Shown: one piece after another, positions 27,201 to 36,110 of the stretch
Position numbering within the stretch: position 1 is the first letter of the stretch
Layout: each line of letters begins with the position of its first letter
IMG/VR virus record: IMGVR_UViG_3300042561_000116
Coordinates: 1-64,000 of that record
Source: a virus
DNA: 64,000 nucleotides
Strand: one strand, 5' to 3'
Program-made: the position numbers and the translations under genes
Notes under the pieces: model-generated
The model's database searches: none
Told to the model about the DNA's origin: nothing
What the model saw: only the letters and a program-made list of their open reading frames with translations

Positions 27201-30099
27201 GGGTAGCTTGGTAATAATCTGAAGAAGACTCTAAGCCCTCATAGTTTATGTTTTCAATAGATTGCTCTATCGAGTTCCTCCCACTATCATCTCTGTCATT
27301 TACAAGTTGTCCAAATCTTTCTCCGTAAGCATCTAACAGTCTCTCCTTATTAGCAATATCTGCTTTGTCTTTAAAGTTACCTTTAAGCTTTAAATACTCT
27401 AGGTCTCTATCTAAGTTAAGTCTAGATTGAATTAACTCATTAGGATCTGTAATCTTGTTTAAGTCAGCAATCTTCTCATCATAAGAATCAGAGATTATCT
27501 TAGCCTTCTGTTCTTCAGATAAGTTAGCGTACTTTTCAATACGTTTCTGAGTTTTTAAAATATCAGTAGTAACCTTAGACATCTCTGCATCTAAGTCTGC
27601 TTGTGTAAACTCGAAGTCTTTCTCTCCGATAATCCCTTTCTCCTTGAGTACTTTTTCTTCTTCTGCTGTAAGTTCTTTTTTATTTAAAGTCTTTACGTTA
27701 GCACGCTTAATAAGACCGTATTCTCTACGAAGACTAGATAACTTAGACTCAGTTTCTTCAGTAACTGGTTGAGTATTTAAGATAAAGAACTCTTTACGAA
27801 TCTCTGTTAAACGTTCTCTGCCCTTAGTATCAATCTTATCAGCAATCTTTCTACTTGCAAAGACTTGTTTCTCTTGGTCAGTTAACTGATCGTAGTCAAT
27901 ATCAACTAGTTCGTTTGCTCTAAGGTGGTTGATGTAATACCTATACTGTTCGTCTTTATCTTCTAATAAAGTTTTAGCATCTCTGATGTTGTCGAAACCA
28001 AACAATCCTTTTAAGACTGCAGCTTTTCTATTAACCTCTAGTACTGATTGAGAGTATTGTTGATCTGATAAGGATCCTCTCTCGTTAAGTTGTTTTAATT
28101 TAGCTTTAAATAGTTCTGGGTTATTTGCTGCTTCCCAGTCTGCTTGGTTTTGTACATGAGTTTTGTTACCTGAAGCAAGTCCTTGAAATCCTGTAGTGAT
28201 ACCTGAGTAGATAGCACCTGCTGCAAAAGATTCTACAAACGTTTCTAACAAAGCTTCTCCTGTAACCTCAGTCTTCTCCCTACCTACAAACTCTTCAGGC
28301 ATTATAGTGCTCTCCATTAAAGCATTACCAAGTAATGAAAGTTCTTCTTCTAATGCTTCTACAGCATTTTGTTTAGCTCCCATTATAGCAAACTGCTTAC
28401 CTGAGTTCACAAAGTTTCTTAGGTTGTCACTAAACTTTAATTCTACTCCAGCAGCACGCTTAGCAGAAGTAGCTAAGTCAGCTTCAAATCTTTTAAACTT
28501 AAGTGCTCCAATATCAGGAAAGCCAATACCTTCTGTAAGACCTTCTACTACTGCTTTACCCATAGCTCTCTTAAAGTAGTTACCTCCCCACTTCTTTTCC
28601 TCTGCAAGCATGCTAGGAAGAGTGTTAGCTGTAACACTTGTAAGCGTAGCTATTCTATCTGCAATGTTTAGTTCTCCTCCTATTAAAGGAACAGATTTAT
28701 TAAATGCAGATACCCTATTAAGTTGTTCGTATCCTTTTTCTAAACCAGAAGCTGCTCTTGATATTGCCCCTAGTCTATTAGCTTGAGCTAATCCTCCTAC
28801 TACTCCTCCTACTAAAGAACCTGTAGCCAATACAGGAAGCATTTGAGCAGTCATGTGCATACCTGCCTCAGGAATAGCTGCAAAATTAAATCCTACTGAT
28901 CCATCTTCTTTCTCATACATAAACTGGTTAGACATAACTGGTCTACCCTTAGAATCATATGATAAAACTTGAGGTTGGTATAAAGCTCTTTTGTATGTAG
29001 TTCCTTCAAAGTCATCTCTAAAGAAAAAGTTTGTTAAGTCTACTACCCCTGCTGTTGTAGCATTAGCAGCACCTCCTCTTCCTTTTGATCCAGCTCTGAA
29101 AGCTTCTTCGTATTGATTTACTCCGTAAATTTTAGAGTTGTCTTTTTGTCTTTTGTCAATTAACTCTAAAGACTGTCGGTAAGAAGCGATAAGTCTTTCG
29201 TTCTCTTTATTGTCAGGTTGACCGATAAGGTTTGTAAGTTCTCCTACAATAGAAGCTTTAATAGATCCAAGAGTTTCATTCTCTAAGTCATACTTAAAGT
29301 ATTTCTTAGATAGATCATCTGGGTTCTTAAATGCATTTAATGCATCTTGCTGAAACTTAGTTGCATCAGGACCTTCTCTATAAAAGTCATTACCTCTAGT
29401 AACAAAGTTATCTTGTAACTTAAGATTGATTAAATCATCTAAAGCAACTTGAGGGGTAGGAGAAACTAATGCTTTCTTTAACTTAGCATTAAACTCATCA
29501 GGTGAATTAAAACTCTTAAGTAAGTTAGCTCCAAAAGTTTTGTTGTCTACTTCGTATACGTGGTTCTTGATGTTAGACATCAAGTCTCCAGGAGTCAACC
29601 ATTTAGATATCTCTCCTAAGTCTGCATTAGTTTTACTTAAGACAGATTCTTTACTCTTCGATAAAGCGTTGGGCCTATCAATGATACCTGAAGTAGCTCT
29701 ACCATACCAGTTAACAAGAGAGTCTCCTGCTTCTGCTAGATCAAACAAATACTTATTGTCTTGTGCCTTCTCTTGAATAGACTCTAGTTCTTTATAGATA
29801 GAGTTAATACTGTCTTTATCTTTAGCAGACTCAATCTTATTGAACATAGAAGCAGCTGACTTAGCTGCGAAATCAGGATTATCATATGCCTGCATATACA
29901 ATCCTTTAAGAGAGTTTAACTTTAAGTTTCTATTCTCTTCTTTAAGACGTATTTGCTGATTCTGTTGCGCTGTAGAATAAGCCTTTAATGAATCATTAAG
30001 ACCTTGAATAGCTACATCCGAATTCTGTAGATTTAAAGAGGCAACACCGAGTTCTCTTGTTCCCTTTAAAGGGTTGTATCCTATATTACCTGAAGGCAT
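24232..30099 (-). CDS. Giant virion cargo protein, coiled-coil rich
   Basis: The product has 1955 residues. It is mostly helical with long charged coiled-coil regions (about 660-1250). A Gly/Ala-rich hydrophobic region at about 420-460 (MLPVLATGSLVGGVVGGLAQ) and another near 620-650 could insert in membranes. Proline-rich linkers are found near the C-terminus (PVEVKPVVPVV, PVAPVPPPVEQ). No catalytic motif is visible. It lies directly upstream of the virion RNA polymerase in the late direction, as the companion cargo genes of crassviruses do, so it is probably packaged and ejected with it. A pore or translocation role is speculation. Confidence 0.65.
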   Translation of the reverse strand: MPSGNIGYNPLKGTRELGVASLNLQNSDVAIQGLNDSLKAYSTAQQNQQIRLKEENRNLKLNSLKGLYMQAYDNPDFAAKSAASMFNKIESAKDKDSINSIYKELESIQEKAQDNKYLFDLAEAGDSLVNWYGRATSGIIDRPNALSKSKESVLSKTNADLGEISKWLTPGDLMSNIKNHVYEVDNKTFGANLLKSFNSPDEFNAKLKKALVSPTPQVALDDLINLKLQDNFVTRGNDFYREGPDATKFQQDALNAFKNPDDLSKKYFKYDLENETLGSIKASIVGELTNLIGQPDNKENERLIASYRQSLELIDKRQKDNSKIYGVNQYEEAFRAGSKGRGGAANATTAGVVDLTNFFFRDDFEGTTYKRALYQPQVLSYDSKGRPVMSNQFMYEKEDGSVGFNFAAIPEAGMHMTAQMLPVLATGSLVGGVVGGLAQANRLGAISRAASGLEKGYEQLNRVSAFNKSVPLIGGELNIADRIATLTSVTANTLPSMLAEEKKWGGNYFKRAMGKAVVEGLTEGIGFPDIGALKFKRFEADLATSAKRAAGVELKFSDNLRNFVNSGKQFAIMGAKQNAVEALEEELSLLGNALMESTIMPEEFVGREKTEVTGEALLETFVESFAAGAIYSGITTGFQGLASGNKTHVQNQADWEAANNPELFKAKLKQLNERGSLSDQQYSQSVLEVNRKAAVLKGLFGFDNIRDAKTLLEDKDEQYRYYINHLRANELVDIDYDQLTDQEKQVFASRKIADKIDTKGRERLTEIRKEFFILNTQPVTEETESKLSSLRREYGLIKRANVKTLNKKELTAEEEKVLKEKGIIGEKDFEFTQADLDAEMSKVTTDILKTQKRIEKYANLSEEQKAKIISDSYDEKIADLNKITDPNELIQSRLNLDRDLEYLKLKGNFKDKADIANKERLLDAYGERFGQLVNDRDDSGRNSIEQSIENINYEGLESSSDYYQATQLLNQIESNRDFINQDMFDLASENLKKTQERILAGLLEATPEKRAEVLGNFLDQAAPITATYAYNVDKVNEEFPGLEFTVEELDAAREAFIQRRAEVTSAQVADQPRTDLTSEESEDIDTFSKNMPTEEEINSEVDESGKSPVTENHSKTYTDALNVLKNRFAQDYPSKFVEFLTNNIANNFSRNTKEFEQLKDLFNQLMGKQISETQFNQAVGELEAKLQKELKLRKQNKRDFQTVQDKLNFLDRFKYMANRFAREESLPASTAASIKAATPTPVASNAVSDVASQQVAKSFPALEIKDKTLDAQLQVRMERLKELVSPLRSVPVEINSKDIMATDPANIRNSKAIDYIAEQSFKARIQSRKGIVLSFLSQKFPEKTAQQIAEDFATIEQIFANTDLTEKQWLSLGQEEQDAILQPMHDLLGKEYFDRGTLNYFIVNKGGGFTVNSAVVMTVVNSDKSLVTFEGFPFEASLPSAGRTSEKAKEAYEKQGGSAQDLQDTHKQITGVLARAIPYLSENTDKSIDTDYTTSYGFVLKTASQQKAAEVQEETVANAKLPDFELAETAGQTIFGKTFKFTLGRLYFNNNGTPVILSNTNIQEEEANALAELLFSENLPKEFPDQNSLERYLVSLINIVDRKNRIHFFPNPNFPSTTDAVQYPLDIIQTTYVNGKPVYKKLNKKEFKEFLSKSFYKADKSMLSTGDPMLRVSLVEGKPTVTKQSYVDYIKDTHTFPVSSTGELLRPLNKAVFPDTEDFIKKSVSLIPGVQSEPEPIAPKPVEVKPVVPVVDSNSETLYTASHKDIIEYTENSPVAQSLGLHSLFKQGGMFYDKVAYEQALQSINDNPNVVYQVVVREVKEGKGIKAKQVPYSPNIEGDFILAIIPTDKAGIPVILLRKDDAELAGIDLSQSPMSITGTSAENFVSQSTQEKPVAPVPPPVEQVSPIQAIINKVNSEGAGEMFDEEEAKEAQKAKEDCINPAKQVRDQIKKKPKL

Positions 30100-30102
30100 C
30101 TC

Positions 30103-31773
30103 TTATTCGTCTATTTTAACCCCAATTTGATTAATCATAGGAAGCACATTACTAGCATCTTCTTTTAGAAAGTCTTTAGCTCTTTGTTTTCTTATGAATG
30201 TTTTATCTCCCTCCTGAATAGTATATTGAATCATCTCTTCGGGATTAGATAATTTAGAAAGTAAACCTTTTAATTTTTGTAAATATAGTTCTCTATTCTT
30301 TCCTAAGAGTTGAGTCAATTGAGTACTAGCACCAACATCAACACTATTTTCTGCATTAGCAATTGCTAATACATCAGCAACTGTAGATTTGTTTCTACGA
30401 ACTCCTGATTTATCTACACTAAAATTTTGAACAAGAGTTTTTCCATCATCGGAAAGTTTAAATCCGCCTAAGTTAGCAATACCTACATTAAGAGCTGTGT
30501 TCTCTGCAGTACTTGTACTCATAAGATCTGTAAAGTCTTGGTAGGTAGCAAAGTTTTTAGAATTAAGATCTGCATCTTTTGCAGGCATAAATCCTACAGG
30601 TGTTCCTTGCTTCTTACTAGATGATCCATCAGCAGAACTACTCAATCCCATTTGATCTAGTAAAGCTGCTTTCTGAATATCTACCTGAGCCTTTGCTTGG
30701 TACTCTCCAATGTTCAGAGAACTCTTATACGCTTCTAATGTGTATTTGTTTTCGTTAAGATCACTTTCTACCTGTTGATAAGCGTATCCTTCTGCAGCAT
30801 TAAATACTTGGTCATCAATCAAATAGGATACTAATTCAGCATCGTTGATTGTATCCAAAGTCTTACTTGCTTTGTCCGCAGTAGCATCTCTGTACATCTT
30901 AGCCTTTTTAATTTCAGCATCCAACTTAAGAGTCATAGGATCGTTCTCTCCTAACTTACTTACAGCTTGTTGTCTCTTACCTTCAAGTTCTTCAACCTGT
31001 CTGTTATAAGCGCCTAAATTACTTTGTTGAGACTGTTGCCATTTTTCAAATACATTCTCTTTGCCTTTTACATCTAGACTGTATGAAGCATCCATTTGAA
31101 GTTGCTCCATTTCTTGTGGAGTAAGAGAAGACATATAGGCTTTCATGAAACGTTCTTGGTCTACTCCAGAAATCTTTTGTTTAGTAATCCAACGTCCGTC
31201 AGCAGATTGTTCGTAAACAGTTTCAATGTTAGGCTTAAGATCTTTTTCTAACTCTCCCCATTTCTTAACTACTCCGTCTGCATAAGGCTTATATTGAGAG
31301 TATCCTAGTTGAGCACCTACGTTAGGATTATCCATCCAAGACTTAATGCCTTTAAAGTAAGCATGATCATTAGAAGGAGACTTAAGTTTAGGATCTAACT
31401 TCTTGTAGTCTTCCATCATTTTAGTATAATTCTTGGAAGAGTTTACAGCATTAATTAAGTTAGAATCACTTTCAAATGGTTTACCTATACCTAAAACAGC
31501 TTGTACGTTAGACTTATTTGAGAAGTCTAAGCCTGCACTCTGATTGATAGCTTTAACTAATCCACCCATAGACTTATCAAAGTACTCTTTATCTTGGTCT
31601 TTAACTAGTTGGTTTCTAATCTGACCATAAGTGTCTATTTGTTTTTGTACTAAGCTTCTACCTTCATCGTACATTTCCTGCTTCTTAACAGCAAGCTTAA
31701 TTAACTCGTCTGCTGGAAAAGGAGAGATATAATCTGGGTATTCAAATTTTGTATGTCTAGCTGATATCGGCAT
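30103..31773 (-). CDS. Helical virion protein, probable cargo or internal tail protein
   Basis: The product has 556 residues, almost entirely helical and charged with heptad patterns (EELEGKRQQAVSKLGENDP region), and no cysteine motifs or signal peptide. It sits between the 771-residue cargo-like gene and the 1955-residue gene with 5- and 3-base gaps, so it is translated from the same message. Size and position fit a crassvirus cargo or tail-barrel-plug protein. No direct family recognition. Confidence 0.6.
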   Translation of the reverse strand: MPISARHTKFEYPDYISPFPADELIKLAVKKQEMYDEGRSLVQKQIDTYGQIRNQLVKDQDKEYFDKSMGGLVKAINQSAGLDFSNKSNVQAVLGIGKPFESDSNLINAVNSSKNYTKMMEDYKKLDPKLKSPSNDHAYFKGIKSWMDNPNVGAQLGYSQYKPYADGVVKKWGELEKDLKPNIETVYEQSADGRWITKQKISGVDQERFMKAYMSSLTPQEMEQLQMDASYSLDVKGKENVFEKWQQSQQSNLGAYNRQVEELEGKRQQAVSKLGENDPMTLKLDAEIKKAKMYRDATADKASKTLDTINDAELVSYLIDDQVFNAAEGYAYQQVESDLNENKYTLEAYKSSLNIGEYQAKAQVDIQKAALLDQMGLSSSADGSSSKKQGTPVGFMPAKDADLNSKNFATYQDFTDLMSTSTAENTALNVGIANLGGFKLSDDGKTLVQNFSVDKSGVRRNKSTVADVLAIANAENSVDVGASTQLTQLLGKNRELYLQKLKGLLSKLSNPEEMIQYTIQEGDKTFIRKQRAKDFLKEDASNVLPMINQIGVKIDE

Positions 31774-31778
31774 AGTTT

Positions 31779-34094
31779 TTATTTTTTAAGTTTTTTGTAC
31801 ATTCCCTTCTTAGCAGTAGCTGGAGGTGTACTATAAGAAAAATCTCCTGCAGGCTTTAATACAAATTTACCTTTAGAGTCTACATCAAAATTACTAATTA
31901 AGTTTGAGATAAATGCATCCTTAAGATTCTCTTCTTGATCAAACATACCTCTCTTATTTGTTAAGCTAGCAATAGCTGCCATCTTTTCTCCTGACTGTGC
32001 ATCTCTTGCAGAGCCAATAAGATCGTTATATACGTTATCAAATGCTTGAGCATTAAACTGATTTGCTCTTTCAGTCATCTGTGCATTAGCCATATCAGCC
32101 TGAGAACGTCCTTGAGCATCAAAGTTTTGCTTAGTCTGGAAAGCTTTTTGCTTAGCGTCTAATCCTGCAATATAAACATCTAAAGGATTTGCTCCTGCTC
32201 TTACACTTGCTGAACCCATGTTATCAATGTCTTGTAACTCACTCTGAATGTTTAAAGTCTGAGGACGTAAGTAAGGAGCATCTACTTCAGGAATAGCATA
32301 AGAGTAAATCTCTTGTGCTTGAGCTAATCCCATAGCTTCAGGAATAGCTTGGTACAAAGGAAACTCTCCACGAATATACTTTCCTCTGTTGCTTCCTGGA
32401 GGAACATTGTAAGTAGGGGTATTAGGAGGAACACCTTTACCTGGAGGAGTCTCTGGAGTAGTAGGTGGGGTTTTCTTCTTGATAGCATCATAATGTTCGA
32501 AACCAAACTTGAAATCATCTTTTAAGTCTGGACGGAATTGTGCTTCAGGTAGATATTTTGTAAATCCTTTATAAAACTTTTCTCTAAAGTCTTTACTATT
32601 ATATAATCCCTTAGGATCTTCTATGTTGTAATCATTAGGATTAATACCAATTAACTCAAATGCTTTTTTACGCATTCCTAACTCATCCAACTTAGCAGCT
32701 TCTTCCATACCCAACTCTTCTTCTACTAATCTTCTTTCGTAATCTTGAGGAGTTAATCCTGCGTAGTATCCTTCATAACCAGGAGATACTTGACCTTTTA
32801 AGCGAGGATTAGCTGTTTGAACTAGATTCTTATATCCTTGAGTATTAGCAGCAGATGCTATCTCTCTTAATTTAGAAGAAGGTAAATTTTCAGGAACTTC
32901 TAATCTCCAAGCTCCTTTGCCTCCACCTGCTTGAGGATCCCAGTTTACATACTCTTGTAGGTTCTTTGGAATACCTGCCTTAGAAGGAGGATTACCTCCG
33001 TCAGCCATGTTAGCAGTAATCTTAGCTTGTACATAACCAGGTAATGATTTAAATCCTGGGTTATTGATACCTGCTCCATTCTTAGCTTCTACTTCTCCGT
33101 TAGAGTTACCATTCATAATCTGCTGGTCTCTGAAAAGTTCATCAAGAATCTTTTGATTACGTTGCATCATAATACCTGCAGTATCCTTATCTACTTGTTT
33201 AGCAAAAGGATTCTCTAAAGTTTTTTTATATGAAGTAGTATCGTAGTTCTTAGCAATTTGAGCAAAGGTTTTCTTAGACCCTTCTGGTTTTAAGTTGTTA
33301 GAGTAAACACGAGTTTCATCAGGAAGGTTTGTAGGGATACCTCCATTCTCATGAGAGGGTCCTTCAGCCATTTCTGTTTCTAAGTTTGGAAGTTGGATAA
33401 ACTCTCCTCCTTCGATCTCTACATCGTTCATACCATCACTAGCATAACGTTTATTTATTTTTGCACCCATTTCGGCTTTAATTGTAGGTTGATACTCTGT
33501 TCCACCACTAGTAGTACGACCATACATATAGTTATAGTCATAAAGAGGTTTAGAGTTTCTTTGTTGAATTGATTCAGTTAATTTACGTTGATTCTCTAGG
33601 TCTTGGTTATATGTAAGAGCTGCATCTAATCCTAGTAATCCGAGACTTAATGCATCTCCAAAATCTTCTCCTAACTTAGGAAGTTTCTTTTTTGTTTTAG
33701 GATTAAATTGAGAAGCTACTTCATTACTTATATCTTGAGCATCTTGTATACTTTCAGGTGTAGTAGTAAAGTATTCTCCTGCATCTAAAGTTTGTTCTTG
33801 GTTTAAGATGTTATTAGCCATCCTATCTCCTATACCTTGACGTTCTGTAATAGGAGCGATAGAAGATTTTTTAGCAGGAGATATTTCTAAGTTTCCATTT
33901 TTCTTTTCGTACTCTCCTTCATTCTTAGGTTTCCCTAATCCCATCATATCTTTAGTGATAGGCTTAACTTTACTAGCTAATTCTTCTATAGTAGGGTAGT
34001 CCTGAGTAGGCTCTAGACCTGCTCCAGATATTTTGTCTACAGGTTCTTTCATACCTGATTGACCAAATCTCTTAAAAAGATTGTTTCTTAACAT
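31779..34094 (-). CDS. Virion or cargo-type protein with G-P-S-H/LP-TRVYS motif block
   Basis: The product has 771 residues. Around residues 210-290 it carries a block common in Bacteroidota-phage late proteins: D-V-E-I-E-G-G-E, G-P-S-H-E-N-G-G-I-P-T-N-L-P, T-R-V-Y-S and T-F-A-Q-I-A-K-N-Y-D. An M-A-D-G-G motif is at 363-367, matching the M-x-x-G-G motif of the three genes upstream. The middle is proline-rich (TPETPPGKGVPPNTPTYNVP) and the end is basic (ATAKKGMYKKLKK). It is the first gene after the terminator-promoter at 34158-34206. Probably packaged; exact role unknown. Confidence 0.65.
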   Translation of the reverse strand: MLRNNLFKRFGQSGMKEPVDKISGAGLEPTQDYPTIEELASKVKPITKDMMGLGKPKNEGEYEKKNGNLEISPAKKSSIAPITERQGIGDRMANNILNQEQTLDAGEYFTTTPESIQDAQDISNEVASQFNPKTKKKLPKLGEDFGDALSLGLLGLDAALTYNQDLENQRKLTESIQQRNSKPLYDYNYMYGRTTSGGTEYQPTIKAEMGAKINKRYASDGMNDVEIEGGEFIQLPNLETEMAEGPSHENGGIPTNLPDETRVYSNNLKPEGSKKTFAQIAKNYDTTSYKKTLENPFAKQVDKDTAGIMMQRNQKILDELFRDQQIMNGNSNGEVEAKNGAGINNPGFKSLPGYVQAKITANMADGGNPPSKAGIPKNLQEYVNWDPQAGGGKGAWRLEVPENLPSSKLREIASAANTQGYKNLVQTANPRLKGQVSPGYEGYYAGLTPQDYERRLVEEELGMEEAAKLDELGMRKKAFELIGINPNDYNIEDPKGLYNSKDFREKFYKGFTKYLPEAQFRPDLKDDFKFGFEHYDAIKKKTPPTTPETPPGKGVPPNTPTYNVPPGSNRGKYIRGEFPLYQAIPEAMGLAQAQEIYSYAIPEVDAPYLRPQTLNIQSELQDIDNMGSASVRAGANPLDVYIAGLDAKQKAFQTKQNFDAQGRSQADMANAQMTERANQFNAQAFDNVYNDLIGSARDAQSGEKMAAIASLTNKRGMFDQEENLKDAFISNLISNFDVDSKGKFVLKPAGDFSYSTPPATAKKGMYKKLKK

Positions 34095-34157
34095 GTTTTA
34101 ATGATTAATGTTATTAACTTAGTATGTTAATAAGTGCTTGAGAATAAGCTAGTTATA

Positions 34158-34188
34158 CAAATATACAAGATTAATAAAAAAAAGCAAG
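34158..34188 (-). promoter_or_regulatory. Late promoter CTTG-N19-TATATTTG for the cargo genes
   Basis: On the - strand CTTG (34185-34188) is followed after 19 bases by TATATTTG (34158-34165). The CTTG overlaps the 3' arm of the terminator at 34174-34206. The start codon at 34094 leaves a leader of roughly 60 bases. It would drive the 771-, 556- and 1955-residue cargo genes. Confidence 0.65.
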
Positions 34189-34206
34189 GGGTAATTGCTT
34201 ACCCCT
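34174..34206 (-). terminator. Rho-independent terminator ending the tail unit
   Basis: On the - strand AGGGGTAA, loop GCAA, TTACCCCT (34187-34206 in + coordinates) is a perfect 8-bp stem, followed closely by eight T (A8 at 34176-34183 on +). The stop codon of the 51-residue gene is part of the stem. The next promoter begins inside this element. Confidence 0.8.
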
Positions 34207-34354
34207 GACCTCGTGATTTCTTTAAGTAGTTCTTACTAGACTTTAACTTTGAAGCTTTAGTTTTTGCTACTACTCCCTTTCTGCGAATCTTTGGTTTAAC
34301 TTTAAACTTAGAAGCAGTAGAAGTTGATTTTGATTTAGATGCTTTAGCGGCCAT
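34199..34354 (-). CDS. Small very basic phage protein
   Basis: The 51-residue product is rich in K, S, T and A and runs from ATG 34352-34354 to TAA inside the terminator stem. Its end (VVAKTKASKLKSSKNYLKKSRGQG) matches a short pattern seen in many phages: A-K-T-K-x-S-K-x-K-x-S-K-N-Y-K-K-x-x-x-G-Q-G. Such basic peptides are often virion-associated or DNA-binding. An AACTAAA-type leader precedes the start. It is the last gene of the tail unit. Confidence 0.7.
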   Translation of the reverse strand: MAAKASKSKSTSTASKFKVKPKIRRKGVVAKTKASKLKSSKNYLKKSRGQG

Positions 34355-34380
34355 ATATTTAGTTTTAGTTTATTTAGTTA

Positions 34381-34953
34381 TTAGCACTTCCAACGCCTAC
34401 GTGCTTGTCTGATTCTACTATTAGGATCATTCTGTGTAGCCTGTGAGGATCTACGTAACTGACCTAATGATCTAGCACAATAAGACTTTCTACGATTAGC
34501 TGCTTTGCTACCAGGCTTTACCTTACCTGTAACAGCAGTGCTTAGTTTAGATCCAGGGTTTGCTCTACGATAAGCCATTACTCCTTTTTGAGTCATACCT
34601 GCTCCTTGTTTAGTAGGACGATAGTTTGCTCCTGGACCTTTAGTAGTCTTAGCAATGTTTCCTCCTTTAGCCATGTAAGCAGATTTAAGTCTGCCACCTG
34701 ACATAAACTTGTAACCGTACTTAGAAGCATCTTGTCTAGCTTCTTTTACGTTTCCGCTATTAGCTGCTACAAATCTTGCCTTAGCTACTGAGGTAGGCAT
34801 CTTACCACCATCAGCCATCTTAGCTTTAATCTTACGTTCTTGTTTAAGCATCTCTGGAGTAGGCTTCTTTCCAGAACCTCTCTTAGCACGGATGTTATCC
34901 CACAAACCTCTTTGTGAGTAAGATCCATCCTTACGTTTTATCATTTGTTTCAT
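34381..34953 (-). CDS. Basic virion-associated protein with M-x-x-G-G motifs and conserved basic C-terminal domain
   Basis: The product has 190 residues and is strongly basic. The N-terminal R-G-L-W-D-N-I-R-A-K-R motif is a short module found in many phage and some giant-virus proteins. M46-A-D-G-G50, M84-S-G-G87 and M94-A-K-G-G98 follow. The C-terminus (about 115-190) carries Q-G-A-G-M-T-x-K-G-V-x-x-Y-R-R-x-N-P-G-S-K-L, then K-P-G-S-K-A-A-N-R-R-K-S-Y-C-A-R, ending R-R-R-W-K-C; this is a known uncharacterised phage domain (I believe DUF6321). Charge suggests DNA or capsid-interior binding. It overlaps its upstream neighbour by 4 bases. Confidence 0.7.
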   Translation of the reverse strand: MKQMIKRKDGSYSQRGLWDNIRAKRGSGKKPTPEMLKQERKIKAKMADGGKMPTSVAKARFVAANSGNVKEARQDASKYGYKFMSGGRLKSAYMAKGGNIAKTTKGPGANYRPTKQGAGMTQKGVMAYRRANPGSKLSTAVTGKVKPGSKAANRRKSYCARSLGQLRRSSQATQNDPNSRIRQARRRWKC

Positions 34954-36110
34954 TTCTTTACTTTAGATTTCTTTAAGAATTCAGGTAGACTATACTTTAC
35001 CTTTTCTCTGTTAAACTGTTTAGCTAGTTTGTTAGCTAGTTGTAATCTGTTTTTTTTGTCTTTTACTCCTCTAAGAATACTTGCTACTCCGTCTACCATT
35101 TCCTTATCATCATCCTCTACTTCTCCGCCTTCTTCAAAAGTTTTGTTAAATCGTAAGCCTGCAAAGTAATTTTTATCTAAACCAAACTCTCCTTGACTAA
35201 CTCCGTAGTTTCCTGTTATAGCAAAATTTGGATTGAAGTTGTAACTTCCACTAATCTGCCCACTCTCTAAAGAGTTGTTTCTAAAGTTTACTCCTGCATT
35301 TAAATTTACTTTGTCAGTATTGTATCCTGCAGAAGCGTCTCTATACATAGTCTGCCCTTCTCTAGTTTGATTGTAATTTAGATAAGCTTTGTCTCCTTCT
35401 AGAGATGCTCCTAAAGAATTAGGAGATACGTAGGAAGAAAACTTATTCTTATTATAAGATAAGGTAGGAGTAATAGAACCAGCATACATACTAGGAGCAT
35501 TAACTGATCCTTGTAGACCTGCTCTAAAGTTCTTTAAGTTCTTTGATACGTTATATTGTACATCTCCTTGAGGAGAAACATTTTCAATAGAACTCTTGAT
35601 GCCTCCATAAGGCATTCTACGCAGATTAGGGTTAGGTCTAAACTGTACTTGAGTATTATCTCTTTGAGGAACTCTCATAGTACTATTATAAGGAGAAGAC
35701 TTTACTGTATTTGAATAGTCTCTTCCAACAGATGCAGTTTTAGACACTACAGGATTGGATAGAGTTTGAAAAGTTTTAGCCTTAGATGCCATACTAGAAG
35801 CAAGTCTTCCAGAGTTAGCCATTTTTGCTGCATCAGCAGCCGCACCAAACCACTTAGATGCTCCTCCACTAGCAGCACTTGCTAGGTCTAAACCCATTCC
35901 TGTATAGTCTCCTTGATAAGCATTCAGTCCTGCTCCAAGAAGAGAAGCTACTGTACCTACTGGAGGAGGAGCAAAAGAAGCTGCATCTAAAGCAAGTTCT
36001 ATTCCACCATTAGGCATCTTACGCTTCTTAGAATTCTTATATGCACCCTTAAGCCTAGAGCCTGAGGGTGCACTTGGAATTACAGAACCATTTACTCCTG
36101 GGACAAACAT
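34950..36110 (-). CDS. Late protein with Gly/Ala-rich N-terminal region and outer-membrane-beta-barrel-like C-terminal half
   Basis: The product has 386 residues. M32-P-N-G-G36 and M166-P-Y-G-G170 motifs are present. Residues 40-100 are Gly/Ala-rich and weakly hydrophobic (VGTVASLLGAGLNAYQGDY). From about 190 to 345 it shows repeated short amphipathic strands with aromatic ends (LNAGVNFRNNSLESGQISG, then SYNFNPNFAITGNYGVSQG), closing with F-A-G-L-R-F-N-K-T-F, which reads like a small outer-membrane barrel. The tail is charged and basic. There is no signal peptide, so export would need ejection from the virion. It overlaps both neighbours by 1-4 bases. Function unknown. Confidence 0.6.
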   Translation of the reverse strand: MFVPGVNGSVIPSAPSGSRLKGAYKNSKKRKMPNGGIELALDAASFAPPPVGTVASLLGAGLNAYQGDYTGMGLDLASAASGGASKWFGAAADAAKMANSGRLASSMASKAKTFQTLSNPVVSKTASVGRDYSNTVKSSPYNSTMRVPQRDNTQVQFRPNPNLRRMPYGGIKSSIENVSPQGDVQYNVSKNLKNFRAGLQGSVNAPSMYAGSITPTLSYNKNKFSSYVSPNSLGASLEGDKAYLNYNQTREGQTMYRDASAGYNTDKVNLNAGVNFRNNSLESGQISGSYNFNPNFAITGNYGVSQGEFGLDKNYFAGLRFNKTFEEGGEVEDDDKEMVDGVASILRGVKDKKNRLQLANKLAKQFNREKVKYSLPEFLKKSKVKK

